The position numbers and the translations under genes are program-made. This document shows positions 9,258-19,177 of a stretch of 64,000 bases of DNA, one piece after another. Positions within the stretch are counted from its first letter, which is position 1. Each line of letters begins with the position of its first letter. The notes under the pieces were generated by a model. It did no database searches. It was not told the origin of the DNA and worked only from the letters and a program-made list of their open reading frames with translations. The DNA comes from Lichenicoccus roseus (GTDB lineage Bacteria; Pseudomonadota; Alphaproteobacteria; Acetobacterales; Acetobacteraceae): contig NZ_VCDI01000003.1 in NCBI RefSeq assembly GCF_005844085.1, positions 636,474 to 700,473 on the forward strand. The letters are read 5' to 3'.

Positions 9258-10508
9258 CTAATGATCCTGGGCGGCGATATAAGCAGCGATGCGGTCCAGC
9301 GCCAGTTCGGCCTGCTCACCGGTCGCGAGGCGCTTCACCTGCGCCATCCCTCGCGACAGCTCGTCCTCGCCGAGGATCACCGCCCAACCGGCCCCGATTC
9401 GGTTGGCGCGCTCCATCCGGCGCTTGAGGTTGCCGCGCCAGGATTGCTCGGCCCGCAGGCCGGCGGCACGCAACGATTGCAGCACGCCGATCGCCGCCGC
9501 CTGGCTGGCCTCGCCCATCGGCACCACCGCCACCGGCGCCGGCTGGGCAGGCGCCGAGCTCAGAAGCATCGCCAGCCGCTCGATGCCTCCGGCCCAGCCG
9601 ATCGCGGGTGTCGGCGGACCACCCATCTCGGCGACCAGGCCGTCGTAGCGGCCACCGGCAAGCACCGTGCCCTGAGCGCCGAGGCTGGTGGTCACGAACT
9701 CGAAGGCGGTGTGGCTGTAGTAGTCGAGCCCGCGCACGATGCCCGGATTGACCCGGTAGGCCACGCCGAACTGGTCGAGCCCGCGCCGGACGCCGTCCCA
9801 GTGCGCCTGTGCCGTGGCGGTCAGGTAGCCATCGATGCGCGGCGCATTCGCCACCAGCGCCTGATCGGATGCCGCCTTGCTGTCGAGGATGCGCAGCGGG
9901 TTGCGCTCCAGCCTGGCCCGGCTCTCCTCCGAGAGCCCTTCGGCCACCTCGCGGAAATAGCCGATCAGCGCCTCCCGCCACGCCCCACGGCTTTCGAGAT
10001 CGCCCAGCGTGTTGAGCTCCAGCACGGTGGCGTCTGCGATGCCGAGCGCCGCCAGGATGTCGCGTCCGAGCGCGATCACCTCGGCATCGGCCAGCGGCTC
10101 GGCCGGCCCGATCAGCTCGGCGCCGATCTGGTGGAACTGCCGGTAGCGGCCCTTCTGCGGCCGCTCGTAGCGGAACATCGGCCCGGCATAGAAGATCTTC
10201 TGCGGCAGCGACTGCGTCAGTCCGTTGCTGACCAGCGCCCGGCAGATCGCCGCCGTCCCCTCGGGACGCAGCGTGATGCTGTCGCCGCCGCGATCGGCGA
10301 AGCTGTACATCTCCTTGGTGACGACATCCGAGGTTTCGCCCAGCGTGCGCGAGAACACCCGGGTCTCCTCGAAGACCGGCGTCTGCCATTCGTCGAAGCC
10401 GTACAGGCCGCAGACGGCGCGCGCCGTGTCGACCACGTGGGCAAATCGCCGCTGGTCCTCGCCGATGAGGTCGCGGGTGCCGCGTACCGGCTGCGGTGCC
10501 TCTGCCAC
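9258..10508 (-). CDS. hisS: histidyl-tRNA synthetase
   Basis: This class II synthetase charges tRNA-His. Residues 1-15 ([14 protein letters not shown]) carry the family VRGTRD motif. Motif 2 is seen as [20 protein letters not shown], the histidine-binding [12 protein letters not shown] is present, and motif 3 lies in [13 protein letters not shown]. The C-terminal anticodon-binding domain fills about residues 325-416. The length of 416 is normal. It lies 18 bases after ispG and 6 bases before prfA, so it is in the same operon. Confidence 0.96.
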   Translation of the reverse strand: MAEAPQPVRGTRDLIGEDQRRFAHVVDTARAVCGLYGFDEWQTPVFEETRVFSRTLGETSDVVTKEMYSFADRGGDSITLRPEGTAAICRALVSNGLTQSLPQKIFYAGPMFRYERPQKGRYRQFHQIGAELIGPAEPLADAEVIALGRDILAALGIADATVLELNTLGDLESRGAWREALIGYFREVAEGLSEESRARLERNPLRILDSKAASDQALVANAPRIDGYLTATAQAHWDGVRRGLDQFGVAYRVNPGIVRGLDYYSHTAFEFVTTSLGAQGTVLAGGRYDGLVAEMGGPPTPAIGWAGGIERLAMLLSSAPAQPAPVAVVPMGEASQAAAIGVLQSLRAAGLRAEQSWRGNLKRRMERANRIGAGWAVILGEDELSRGMAQVKRLATGEQAELALDRIAAYIAAQDH

Positions 10509-10526
10509 GATGCTAGACGGACCGCT

Positions 10527-11681
10527 TCATTCCGCCGCGACAGCAGAGGTCTTTGCTGCAACGTCAGCGGCTTTTGCGATGTCCATCTCGGCCTGGATGA
10601 TCTTCGCCTTGGTCTCGACCAGATCCACGATGTGCTCGATCATGGCGTCGGCCGGCATGGTGTGGTCCTGCTTGCCCGCGGAATAGACCATGTGCCGCCC
10701 GGAGCCGCCGCCGGTCACGCCGATATCGGTCATCAGCGCCTCGCCCGGCCCGTTCACCACGCAGCCGATGATCGACAGCGAAATCGGCGTCTCGATATGC
10801 GCCAGCCGCTCCTCGAGGATGGCGACGGTCTGGATCACGTTGAAGCCCTGCCGCGCGCAGGACGGGCAGGAGATGATCTTCACGCCGCGATGGCGCAGCC
10901 CGAGCGACTTCAGGATGTCCCAGCCGACATGCACCTCCTCCTCGGGCTCCGCCGAGAGCGAGACGCGAACCGTGTCGCCGATGCCGGCCCAGAGCAGCGA
11001 GCCGAGCCCGATCGAGGACTTCACGGTGCCGGCGCGCTTCCCGCCCGCCTCGGTGATGCCGATATGCAGCGGATGGTCGCAGGCGTCGGCCAGCTGCTGG
11101 TAGGCAGCAACCGCGAGGAACACGTCGGACGCCTTCACGCTGATCTTGAACTCGTGGAAGTCGTGGTCCTGCAGGATCTTGGCATGCTCGAGCGCACTCT
11201 CGACCAGTGCCTCGGGATTCGGTTCGCCGTATTTCTCCAGCAGGTGACGCTCGAGCGAGCCTGCGTTGACGCCGATGCGTATCGAGCAGCCATGTTCGCG
11301 CGCCGCCCGCACCACCTCGCGCACCCGCTCCGGGCTGCCGATGTTCCCGGGGTTGATGCGCAGGCAGGCGGCCCCGGCCTGCGCCGCCTCGATGGCGCGC
11401 TTGTAGTGGAAATGGATGTCGGCAACGATCGGCACGTTCACCTCGCGCACGATCTCGGCGAGCGCCGCGGTGCTCTCCTCGTCCGGACACGACACACGCA
11501 CGATGTCGACGCCGGCGATCTCGGCGCGGCGGATCTGCGCGATGGTGGCCTGCGCGTCGTGCGTCAGGGTGTTGGTCATGGTCTGCACGGTGATCGGCGC
11601 ATCGCCGCCGACGGGCACGCGGCCAACGTGGATCTGGCGGGATTTGCGACGCTCGATCTGCTGGTACGGACGGTAGCTCAT
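10527..11681 (-). CDS. ispG: 4-hydroxy-3-methylbut-2-enyl diphosphate synthase (flavodoxin)
   Basis: IspG converts MEcPP to HMBPP in the MEP isoprenoid pathway using a [4Fe-4S] cluster. The 384-residue protein starts [34 protein letters not shown], typical of IspG, and carries the cluster cysteines in [11 protein letters not shown] and [12 protein letters not shown]. The motifs [13 protein letters not shown] and RINPGNIG are also present. It is 169 bases downstream of the rodZ-like gene, the usual alphaproteobacterial arrangement. The C-terminus has a short Ala/Lys-rich tail. Confidence 0.96.
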   Translation of the reverse strand: MSYRPYQQIERRKSRQIHVGRVPVGGDAPITVQTMTNTLTHDAQATIAQIRRAEIAGVDIVRVSCPDEESTAALAEIVREVNVPIVADIHFHYKRAIEAAQAGAACLRINPGNIGSPERVREVVRAAREHGCSIRIGVNAGSLERHLLEKYGEPNPEALVESALEHAKILQDHDFHEFKISVKASDVFLAVAAYQQLADACDHPLHIGITEAGGKRAGTVKSSIGLGSLLWAGIGDTVRVSLSAEPEEEVHVGWDILKSLGLRHRGVKIISCPSCARQGFNVIQTVAILEERLAHIETPISLSIIGCVVNGPGEALMTDIGVTGGGSGRHMVYSAGKQDHTMPADAMIEHIVDLVETKAKIIQAEMDIAKAADVAAKTSAVAAE

Positions 11682-11850
11682 GGCGCGATGCTCCGGATGA
11701 ACGCGAAGCCCGGTGGCGTGGGCTCCGGAAGAGGCGGCCCAGGAGGTCGGGCCCCAGACGGCTGGATGCTCTCAGCCCGCAGAGAATATATAGCGCGGCT
11801 TCCTGCCAGGAAGCGGGGGCTTTGGCCAGGGGCGCGTGTGGCCGCCGCCG

Positions 11851-12879
11851 TCACGGGGCCGCCGTGTGGCCAGATGGCGACGCCGGCGCGGGGCTGCCGG
11901 CGAGCTTCGCGTTGATCGCCCTGACCGCGGCCGGATCGAGTGACAGGCGTCGGATCACCGCGCCGGACCGCCCGAGCACGGGTCCGGTGACGTCGCCCAG
12001 GGCCAGTGCCAGGCCGCCCGCATTCCCGGTGGTGAGCACCAGCGGGGGCGAGGTTTCCGGCACGGTCCAGCTGTCGCCCTGGGCGAGGAGGTGGTCATAC
12101 ACGACCGTCCCGTCGGCCTTGCGGACCTGCACCCAGGTCGCGGCGGTCGCTCTGAGTGTCACCGCGTCAGCCGCAACCGGTGCTGGCGAAATGGGCGCGG
12201 CCGGCGCCACGGATGCCGGCACGAGCGGGGCCGGGACGACCGGCGATGCCTCGGGCCTGGCGGTCGGGGCGGCGGTGGCCGGGACCGGCTGCGAGGGAGC
12301 AGGCATGACGGACTGTGGCGCGCTTGCGGGCGGTGATGCATCTGCGGTCGCGGTAGCCGCCACCGGTGGTGGCGGGGGGCCTGGGGCTGGCCGGGCGACC
12401 GGTGGCACCGGTTGCGGCAGCATGGCCTCGGGGACCGCGGGGACCGGCTGCACCGGCACCGCATCGCGGGCGCTGAACACGTACCAGCCGGCGTAGGCCC
12501 CGATCAGCAGCACCACGCCGAGCAGGATCGCGGCGCCGGCCGGCACGCCCCGCTCGGGGACTGGCGACGGGAAACTGAGATCGGGGTGCCCAAGCAGGCC
12601 ACGCGTCTCGAGCCGGAAACGCTCGACGACCTCCTGCGGATCGAGCCCGAGAGCGGTCGCGTAGCTGCGCAGGAAGCCGATCGTGTAGGTGCCGCTCGGC
12701 AGCGCCGCCGGCTGCCCGTCCTCGAGCGCCTGAAGATAGCTGCGCCTGATACGCAGCCAGTCGGCCACCTCACCCAGGTCCCAGCCCAATCGCTCGCGCT
12801 GCTCGCGCAGGCTGTGGCCGACAAGAGGCGGTCGCGTGCCCTCGCCGGGCGCGGCCTGTTCAGCCTGCCGCCTGATCAT
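11851..12879 (-). CDS. RodZ-like protein: HTH domain, one TM helix, DUF4115
   Basis: The 342-residue protein has an N-terminal helix-turn-helix domain of the RodZ/HTH_25 type (about residues 20-95, LREQRERLGWDLGEVADWLRIRRSYLQALEDG), a single membrane helix (about 134-156), a long Pro/Ala-rich linker and a C-terminal DUF4115 domain (ATWVQVRKADGTVVYDHLLAQGDSW). RodZ links MreB to cell-wall elongation; the alphaproteobacterial members next to ispG share this layout. Whether it works with MreB here is inference. Confidence 0.85.
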   Translation of the reverse strand: MIRRQAEQAAPGEGTRPPLVGHSLREQRERLGWDLGEVADWLRIRRSYLQALEDGQPAALPSGTYTIGFLRSYATALGLDPQEVVERFRLETRGLLGHPDLSFPSPVPERGVPAGAAILLGVVLLIGAYAGWYVFSARDAVPVQPVPAVPEAMLPQPVPPVARPAPGPPPPPVAATATADASPPASAPQSVMPAPSQPVPATAAPTARPEASPVVPAPLVPASVAPAAPISPAPVAADAVTLRATAATWVQVRKADGTVVYDHLLAQGDSWTVPETSPPLVLTTGNAGGLALALGDVTGPVLGRSGAVIRRLSLDPAAVRAINAKLAGSPAPASPSGHTAAP

Positions 12880-12951
12880 CGAAAACCTATTTCCAAGCCA
12901 CCCTGGCTGCGATGCTAGAGCACAGCCCGTCGCGAGGCGAGATGACCCTCT

Positions 12952-13494
12952 TCAGGCCGCGCCCTGCTTCAGCCGGTCGCGGAACGCCTTGCGGAACTTC
13001 GCCACCTTCGGGGCAATCACCACCCGGCAATAGCCCGCGCCCGGGTGCAGGGCGAAGTAATCGTGATGCTCCGCCTCGGCCGGGTAGAACGCCGGCAGCG
13101 GGGCGATCTCGGTGACGATGCTGCCGTTCCAGACTGTTGCCGCGTCGATCTCGTCACGCACCGACTCGGCGACACGGCGCTCCTCGTCGTCGCCCACGAA
13201 GATTACCGATCGATACTGCGTCCCGACATCGTTGCCCTGCCGGTTAAGGGTGGTCGGATCGTGGATGGTGAAGAAGATGCGCAGCAGGTCGGCGTAGCTC
13301 AACACCGCGGCGTCGTAGGTGACCTGCACCACTTCTGCATGCCCGGTGGTGCCGGTGCAGACCTGCTCGTAGCTCGGATGCGGGACCGTTCCCCCCGCAT
13401 ACCCGGACAGAACCGCGCTGACGCCCTCGAGGTCCTTGTAGACCGCCTCGACGCACCAGAAGCAGCCGCCACCCAATGTCGCTATGGCCATCAC
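12952..13494 (-). CDS. msrA: peptide-methionine (S)-S-oxide reductase
   Basis: MsrA repairs oxidised methionine. The catalytic motif GGCFWC (Cys11 as nucleophile) stands at the N-terminus, followed by VEAVYKDLEGV, SGYAGG and PHPSYEQVCTGTTGHAEVVQV, all standard. Length 180 is normal; the C-terminal part (EAEHHDYFALHPGAGYCRVVI) holds a possible resolving cysteine. It may start at Met1 or Met2. It runs in the same direction as the rodZ-like gene 72 bases downstream. Confidence 0.95.
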   Translation of the reverse strand: MMAIATLGGGCFWCVEAVYKDLEGVSAVLSGYAGGTVPHPSYEQVCTGTTGHAEVVQVTYDAAVLSYADLLRIFFTIHDPTTLNRQGNDVGTQYRSVIFVGDDEERRVAESVRDEIDAATVWNGSIVTEIAPLPAFYPAEAEHHDYFALHPGAGYCRVVIAPKVAKFRKAFRDRLKQGAA

Positions 13495-13662
13495 GACCCC
13501 CTTCTTGTAACCGCGCCACTACATGGCGATCCTGGGACGCCGCGAAAAGTGCCACCGTCCGGCTGGACGCGGCAGGTTGCGCGCGTGGCATCGCATGCGC
13601 GATGGGTTCCGGAACCGCCAGGGCGGATGGGACGATGATCAGCGATAGGACAGGAGACACTG

Positions 13663-14088
13663 ATGGCCGGTAATCCACTTGAAGAAGACCACGAGCGCGA
13701 TCACCGGATCCGCACTCGCGCCTACCACCTGTGGGAGGCCGACGGCCGGCCGCACGGCCGCGAGGGCGACTACTGGGAGCGGGCCCGCGAACTCGAGGGC
13801 ATGCAGTCCGCCGGGGAGACCGGGCAGCTGCCGAATCCGATGACCACCGGCGCCGATCCGGCCCAGACCCAGCCGGTCGAGGAAGCCTTCCTGCAGGAGA
13901 ACCTCGGCGAATTCCCGGACCGGTTCGCCGACCAGGGCGAGAGCCAGCCGGTGCCGAAGGGCCATGCGCCGGGCCACAAGGCCAAGTCCGAGCCGGTCGA
14001 GCCGCCGGCTCCCAAGGGCGCAAAGCCCAGGCCATCCGCGGCGAATGAGGCGGCTGCGAAGTCGGCAAAGAAGGGAAAGTCGAAGTAG
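13663..14088 (+). CDS. DUF2934 protein
   Basis: The N-terminal segment RIRTRAYHLWEADGRPHGREGDYWERA (about residues 15-41) is the short DUF2934 motif, found in many proteobacterial proteins of unknown role. The rest of the 141 residues is hydrophilic, rich in Pro/Glu, and ends in a Lys/Ala-rich tail (AAAKSAKKGKSK), so it is probably disordered. GGACAGGAGACACTG upstream of the ATG includes a good ribosome binding site. Confidence 0.8.
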   Translation: MAGNPLEEDHERDHRIRTRAYHLWEADGRPHGREGDYWERARELEGMQSAGETGQLPNPMTTGADPAQTQPVEEAFLQENLGEFPDRFADQGESQPVPKGHAPGHKAKSEPVEPPAPKGAKPRPSAANEAAAKSAKKGKSK

Positions 14089-14110
14089 CCCCTCGGGAAA
14101 CTCCTTGAAC

Positions 14111-14365
14111 TCAGCGCGGGACCGTCAGGGTCCCGTTGCGGTCCTGGAGTTCCGGGCGGATGACCGGCATGCTCTGCGCCGGCAGTTTCGGGGTCCGGTG
14201 CGTCATCTGCGGGTCGACCTGGCCGGGCGGATGCAACACGCCGGAGGCGGGAACTTTACCCGGCCGGCGCTCCGCCTGCTGAGCCTGCGCCGGGCCGCCC
14301 GCCAGCACGGCCACGAAGCCCGCCGTCGCCAGCCAAGCTGCCGTCCAGTTTCCCGAGATTGCCAT
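14111..14365 (-). CDS. small secreted protein, 84 aa
   Basis: A Sec signal peptide (MAISGNWTAAWLATAGFVAVLAGGPAQAQQ) precedes a short Pro-rich mature part of about 55 residues (HPPGQVDPQMTHRTPKLPAQS). GGAGGGACGG lies directly upstream of the ATG, which supports translation. The family is not recognised. It converges on the DUF2934 gene with a 22-base gap. Confidence 0.6.
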   Translation of the reverse strand: MAISGNWTAAWLATAGFVAVLAGGPAQAQQAERRPGKVPASGVLHPPGQVDPQMTHRTPKLPAQSMPVIRPELQDRNGTLTVPR

Positions 14366-14442
14366 CCGTCCCTCCGGCTGCCGGCGATCATGTCACCCGC
14401 CGGTTCAACAGGGGCGACCCGCCCCCGGTTGCCGGCTACCGG

Positions 14443-15351
14443 TCAGAAGCTGCCGGCGAACCGCTGCGGCAGCCGCCACAGCGCGTCGCCACTCAGATGC
14501 AGGTCGATGCGGAACAACTCCTTCTGCCGGGCGGTGGCGCTATCCTGTACGCGGCCGAGCCAGCCCTGCAATTCCGGGTCGTCGGCATCGAGCGTGCGGC
14601 CGGTGCGTCGCGGCAGGCCTGCGATGCCGTGCAGCATGCGGGTCCAGTCGGCATCGTCGACCCGCTGGTGCGAGCCCGCCTCCGGCCGGCTCCAGGCCTG
14701 CGCCCGGGTCCGTGCCAGCCGCTGCAGGCCCGACTGCATGTCGGCGTAGCGGAGGTGGAAAAGATACAGCGACGAGAACTCCGGCTCCGCCTCGATATTG
14801 TGGAAACCCGGCGCCCAGCGGATCGGCCGGCGGATCAGGGCCGGCTTGCACATCGAGGAGCTGAACCGCAGCCATTGCCGCTGCAAGCTGATCGGCCGTG
14901 TCCAGTCGAGCGCTGCCTCGTCCGCCGGCCTGTGCACGACATCAAGCCCGATCGCCGTCGCCACGGCCGTCGGCTGCAGCGAAGCCGCGAAGCTGGCCAA
15001 CGACACATGATGCAGCGGGTCGGCCACCAGCATCTCGTCGACGTCGACATAGATCACGCTCTCGTACCAGCTCAGCAGCGCGGCGCAGTATTGCGAGACG
15101 AAGCCGGCGCGGCGCTCGTCATCCTGCGGCGAGCGCGGGATGCGCAGCAGGTTCAATCCCGGCGGCAGCAGATGCGCCGCGGTGCTGCCGTCGTCGCTGC
15201 CGTGGTCGATGACATGGCAGCGCTCGGGTGTGACCTGCGGGCAGTAGTGGCGCAGCCAGACCGGGAGGAAGTCGCCCTCGTTGTAGACCATGGTGACGAT
15301 GGCAAGCGGGGCGCGCGCCAGGCCCTCACGTGCAACGAGACCGTCGGTCAT
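14443..15351 (-). CDS. glycosyltransferase family 2-like (Glyco_tranf_2_4 type)
   Basis: The N-terminus LAIVTMVYNEGDFLPVWLRHYCPQV followed by HVIDHGSDDGST matches the NEGDFLPVWLRHY/D.GS.DGT pattern of this group, and YVDVDEM supplies a DxD-like metal site. The group transfers sugars to polysaccharide, glycan or protein acceptors; the acceptor is unknown. The start MTDGLVARE is preferred because the 29 extra upstream codons overlap the divergent permease promoter region and look non-coding. The protein is about 302 residues, with no membrane segment. Confidence 0.75.
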   Translation of the reverse strand: MTDGLVAREGLARAPLAIVTMVYNEGDFLPVWLRHYCPQVTPERCHVIDHGSDDGSTAAHLLPPGLNLLRIPRSPQDDERRAGFVSQYCAALLSWYESVIYVDVDEMLVADPLHHVSLASFAASLQPTAVATAIGLDVVHRPADEAALDWTRPISLQRQWLRFSSSMCKPALIRRPIRWAPGFHNIEAEPEFSSLYLFHLRYADMQSGLQRLARTRAQAWSRPEAGSHQRVDDADWTRMLHGIAGLPRRTGRTLDADDPELQGWLGRVQDSATARQKELFRIDLHLSGDALWRLPQRFAGSF

Positions 15352-15427
15352 GGGCTGAACCTTGCGGTGCGGGCAGCCGGACTGGCGGCCTTGACCCGCA
15401 TTGTCCGCCTCTTCATACGTCCTTAGC

Positions 15428-17008
15428 ATGGGTCCCATGCAAAAGCTTCAAAGCACAGACGCGGCTCGTGGCCCGACCGGGGGCGCATCGACCGGTCGGC
15501 GGATGATGCTGCGCAAGCCGACCGCCCACATCGAGGCCGAGATCGCTTCGCACGGCCTGAAGCGCACCCTGGGCCCGCTGAACCTCACCATGCTGGGAGT
15601 AGGCTCGACCATCGGCGCCGGCATCTACGTCATGACCGGCAGCGCCGCCGCCAACTATGCCGGCCCCGCGGTGCTGATCTCGTTCCTGATCGCCGGCCTC
15701 GCCTGCGTGTTCACCGCCCTCTCGTACGGCGAACTGGCGTCGGTGATGCCGGTCAGTGGCTCGGCCTACACCTATGCCTACGCCGCCGTCGGCGAGGTGT
15801 TTGCCTGGACCACCGGCTGGCTGCTGCTGCTCGAGTACGGGATCTCGACCGCCGCGGTTGCCGCCGGCTTCTCCGGCTACGCCACCAGCCTGCTGCATGA
15901 TTTCGGCGTCGACGTTCCCGCCTGGCTGCATACGCCGATGCTGCTGACCAGCCATGACGGCCCGCTCACCACCCTGGTGATGGGCGGCGGCCTCGACCTG
16001 GTGGCGGCCTTCGCCAGCCTGCTCGTCACCGCCATCCTGGTGATCGGTGTCACCGAAAGCGCCACGGTCAACACCGTCATCGTGTTCATCAAGGTCTCGG
16101 TGCTGGTGATCTTCGTGGCCCTCGGCATCTCGTCGGTGCATCCGGCGAACTGGACGCCATTCATCCCGCCTAGCCAGGGCGGCTTCCGCTTCGGGGTGCC
16201 CGGCGTGTTCAGGGCCGCCTCGGTGATCTTCTTCGCGTATGTCGGCTTCGAGGCGGTCTCCTGCGCCGCCGCCGAGGCGCGCAACCCGAAGCGCGACGTG
16301 CCGATCGGCATCCTCACTTCGCTGGCGATCTGCACCGTGACCTACCTGTGCGTCGCCGCCGTGCTGACCGGCATCGTGCCGTACCAGAAGCTCGGCGTCG
16401 CCGATCCGCTGGCGATCGCGGTGGATGCCATGCACCAGCCCTGGCTCGCCCTGCTGATCAAGGTCGGCGCCGTCACCGGCCTGTGCTCGGTGATGCTGGT
16501 GCTGCTCTACGGCCAGTCACGCATCTTCTACACCATGTCGCGCGACGGCCTGCTGCCGCGTGCCTTCAACACCCTGCACCCGCGCTTCCGCACGCCCTGG
16601 ATCGGCACCATCATCGTAGGCGTCGCCAGCGCCACCGCCGCCGCCACGCTGCCGATCGACATCATCAGCGACCTGGTCAGCCTCGGCACCACGGTTGCCT
16701 TCGGCATCGTCAGCTTCACCGTGATCTGGCAGCGCAACGCCCGTCCGGACCTGGCGCCGCCGTTCCGGGTGCCGCTCGGCGCGCTGCGCATCCGCGGCGT
16801 CTGGATCGGCATCGTGCCGGCGCTTGGCATCCTGTTCTGCGTCGTGATGGCCGCCCCGCTGCTGATCGACCTGGTAAGCGAGCTGTTCAACGGCAATCCG
16901 GTGCCGGCGCTGCTGCTGCTCGGCTATGTGGTGCTGGGTGCCGCCTGCTATCTCTTCTACGGCATGCGGCACTCGGCGCTCGGACGCGAAGTCAGGCTGC
17001 GCCGCTAG
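15428..17008 (+). CDS. APC-superfamily permease, cationic amino acid transporter type
   Basis: This polytopic membrane protein of about 526 residues (12-14 helices) has the conserved first helix GVGSTIGAGIYVMTG and the segment SYGELASVMPVSGSAYTYAYAAVGE..AWTTGWLLLLEYG, which is characteristic of the CAT branch (lysine/arginine/ornithine or broader amino acid uptake). The start may be the ATG at 15428 or 15437; residues before MMLRKP are not conserved. It lies upstream of the piperideine-6-carboxylate dehydrogenase and HglS-family genes, which fits lysine as a substrate, but that is inferred from context. Confidence 0.85.
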   Translation: MGPMQKLQSTDAARGPTGGASTGRRMMLRKPTAHIEAEIASHGLKRTLGPLNLTMLGVGSTIGAGIYVMTGSAAANYAGPAVLISFLIAGLACVFTALSYGELASVMPVSGSAYTYAYAAVGEVFAWTTGWLLLLEYGISTAAVAAGFSGYATSLLHDFGVDVPAWLHTPMLLTSHDGPLTTLVMGGGLDLVAAFASLLVTAILVIGVTESATVNTVIVFIKVSVLVIFVALGISSVHPANWTPFIPPSQGGFRFGVPGVFRAASVIFFAYVGFEAVSCAAAEARNPKRDVPIGILTSLAICTVTYLCVAAVLTGIVPYQKLGVADPLAIAVDAMHQPWLALLIKVGAVTGLCSVMLVLLYGQSRIFYTMSRDGLLPRAFNTLHPRFRTPWIGTIIVGVASATAAATLPIDIISDLVSLGTTVAFGIVSFTVIWQRNARPDLAPPFRVPLGALRIRGVWIGIVPALGILFCVVMAAPLLIDLVSELFNGNPVPALLLLGYVVLGAACYLFYGMRHSALGREVRLRR

Positions 17009-17033
17009 CGGTTCCGCGCGCCGCGGGGACCGG

Positions 17034-17536
17034 CTGAACGGCGTCGTCCTGGCCTGGCATCGCGATGTGGTGGACAGGGAATTGGCCCTGATGAGCGATC
17101 CCGCTACCCGGACTGCTTTCATCGCCCTCGAAGACAGCGGGGCGGGAAAGGCGGCGGAACAGGTCCGGTCCATCATCGCGGATCTGAAGGACACGGAAGA
17201 GCAGAGCGTGCGGGCCCGCAACGCGCTGCGCAGGATGCCTTCTCCTCCGCCTTCGTCTTCCTCCGGACTGGCGGGACCCTGCCGGTTCTCGCCGCGACCG
17301 CCGTGGGCTTCCTGCTGACGCAGTCCATCGCAGTCCCGGTGCGGGCGATTACGCTGGCCATGCATTGTCTGGCGCACGGGGATCTCGCTATCGAGATCCC
17401 GGGCGTCGGGCGGACGGCGAACGCGACCGGCGCATCGGCCGGACAGGTGCTGGACGCCGCCGGCGGACTGTCCCGCCAGGCGGAGACGCTGTCCTCGGGA
17501 GTGAACGGCTCTCTCGCCTCGGTGCGAGCAGCCTGA
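17034..17536 (+). pseudogene. remnant of a methyl-accepting chemotaxis protein
   Basis: Two fragments in different frames make up a broken chemoreceptor. The first (about 17034-17235) reads LNGVVLAWHRDVVDRELALMSDP...LKDTEEQSVRARNALR, like the end of a CHASE3-type sensor. The second (about 17240-17536) reads FVFLRTGGTLPVLAATAVGFLLTQSIAVPVRAI, a membrane helix, then HAMP-like LAHGDLAIEIPGVGR, and then jumps to SAGQVLDAAGGLSRQAETL, which normally ends an MCP. The N-terminus, one frame and the whole methylation/signalling region are missing. It begins 26 bases after the permease stop. Confidence 0.75.
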
Positions 17537-17635
17537 ACACCGATTTCGCTGGACCTGTAGTTGGGCGGGAAACCGGTCTTCCCCCGGGCTCGCCCCGGGC
17601 CTATGCCGTCAGCCGCAACACGAGCGAGAGCCTTG

Positions 17636-19177
17636 ATGAGCACTGCGAGCCTGGACCTGCCCTACGAGACCGGTGCGATCCTGGCCGCGCTGGACGTGCC
17701 ACGTAGCCGCGTCGCGAAAGGGGCGAACAAGGTGCGCTCGCCGCTGACCGGCGAGGTGATCGCGCATGTCGACCATCTCGACGCTGACGCGACGCGCGCC
17801 GTGGTCGGCGAGGCGCACGAGGCGTTCCTGCAGTGGCGCCGGGTGCCGGCGCCGCGACGCGGCGAGCTGGTGCGGCTGTTCGGCGAGGAGCTGCGTGCCG
17901 CCAAGGACGCGCTCGGCCGGCTGGTGTCGATCGAGGCCGGCAAGATCCCGTCCGAGGGCGCCGGCGAGGTGCAGGAGATGATCGACATCTGCGACTTCGC
18001 GGTCGGACTGTCGCGCCAGCTCTACGGCCTGACCATCACCAGCGAGCGCCCCGAGCACCGGATGATGGAGCAGTGGCACCCGGCCGGGGTGGTCGGCGTG
18101 ATCTCGGCGTTCAACTTCCCGGTCGCGGTCTGGGCCTGGAACGCCGCCCTCGCCCTGGTCTGCGGCGACGCGGTGGTCTGGAAGCCGTCGGAAAAGACAC
18201 CGCTGGTGGCGCTGGCGACCATCGCCCTGTTCGAGCGCGCCGCCGCCCGGCACTGCGACACCCCGCCCGGCCTGTGCGGCCTGGTGCTCGGCGACCGCGA
18301 GGCCGGCGCCGCCCTGGTGGCGGATCGCCGGGTGCCGGTGCTCTCGGCCACCGGCTCGACGGCGATGGGCCGTGTGGTCGGCCGGGCGGTGGCGGAGCGC
18401 TTCGGCCGCGCCATCCTGGAGCTCGGTGGCAACAACGCCTCCATCGTGTGCCCTTCCGCCGACCAGGAGCTGGCGCTGCGGGCGGTAGCGTTTGCCGCCA
18501 TGGGCACCGCGGGGCAGCGCTGCACCACGCTGCGCCGGCTGATCGTGCATGAGAGCATCCACGACGCCTTCGTGCAGCGGCTTCGATCGGTGTATGCCGG
18601 GGTCAGCGTCGGCAATCCGCTGGAGGGCGACGCGCTGGTCGGCCCGCTGATCGACCAGGCAGCCTACAAGGGCATGCAGTCGGCGCTGAAGCAGGCGCGC
18701 AAGGCGGGCGGCGTGGTGCATGGCGGCGAGCGCCATGCGGTGGCGGGCTGCGACGATGCGTACTACGTGCGCCCGGCATTGGTGCTGATGCCGGAGCAGG
18801 CTGGTCCGGTGGTCGAGGAGACCTTCGCTCCGATCCTGTATGTGCTGAAGTACCGGGATTTCGATCAGGCGCTGGCTCTGCAGAACGGTGTTCCGCAGGG
18901 TCTCTCTTCGTCGATCTTCACCCGGGATCTACGCGAGAGCGAGCTGTTCCTGTCGGCGATCGGTTCTGACTGCGGCATCGCCAACGTCAACATGGGGCCG
19001 TCCGGTGCCGAGATCGGCGGCGCCTTCGGCGGCGAGAAGGAGACCGGCGGCGGCCGGGAGTCGGGCTCGGATAGCTGGAAGGCGTACATGCGGCGCAGCA
19101 CCAGCGCGATAAACTACGGCCTGACGATGCCGCTGGCGCAGGGCGTGAAGTTCGATATCGACGGCGGCGCGCCCTAG
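17636..19177 (+). CDS. aldehyde dehydrogenase, L-piperidine-6-carboxylate (aminoadipate semialdehyde) dehydrogenase type
   Basis: The 513-residue NAD(P)-dependent aldehyde dehydrogenase has the fold motifs SAFNFPVAVWAWN (158-170), WKPSEKTPL, general base Glu262 in LELGGNNASI and nucleophile Cys296 in GQRCTTLRRL. The GQRCTTLRR and NMGPSGAEIGGAFGGEKETGGGRESGSDSWK sequences place it in the ALDH7/AmaB group that oxidises piperideine-6-carboxylate to 2-aminoadipate in lysine breakdown. The start MSTASLDLPY fits the family. It ends convergent to a 2-oxoadipate dioxygenase gene, which supports a lysine route. Its TAG stop lies in the CTAG end of a 100-bp repeat. Confidence 0.86.
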   Translation: MSTASLDLPYETGAILAALDVPRSRVAKGANKVRSPLTGEVIAHVDHLDADATRAVVGEAHEAFLQWRRVPAPRRGELVRLFGEELRAAKDALGRLVSIEAGKIPSEGAGEVQEMIDICDFAVGLSRQLYGLTITSERPEHRMMEQWHPAGVVGVISAFNFPVAVWAWNAALALVCGDAVVWKPSEKTPLVALATIALFERAAARHCDTPPGLCGLVLGDREAGAALVADRRVPVLSATGSTAMGRVVGRAVAERFGRAILELGGNNASIVCPSADQELALRAVAFAAMGTAGQRCTTLRRLIVHESIHDAFVQRLRSVYAGVSVGNPLEGDALVGPLIDQAAYKGMQSALKQARKAGGVVHGGERHAVAGCDDAYYVRPALVLMPEQAGPVVEETFAPILYVLKYRDFDQALALQNGVPQGLSSSIFTRDLRESELFLSAIGSDCGIANVNMGPSGAEIGGAFGGEKETGGGRESGSDSWKAYMRRSTSAINYGLTMPLAQGVKFDIDGGAP

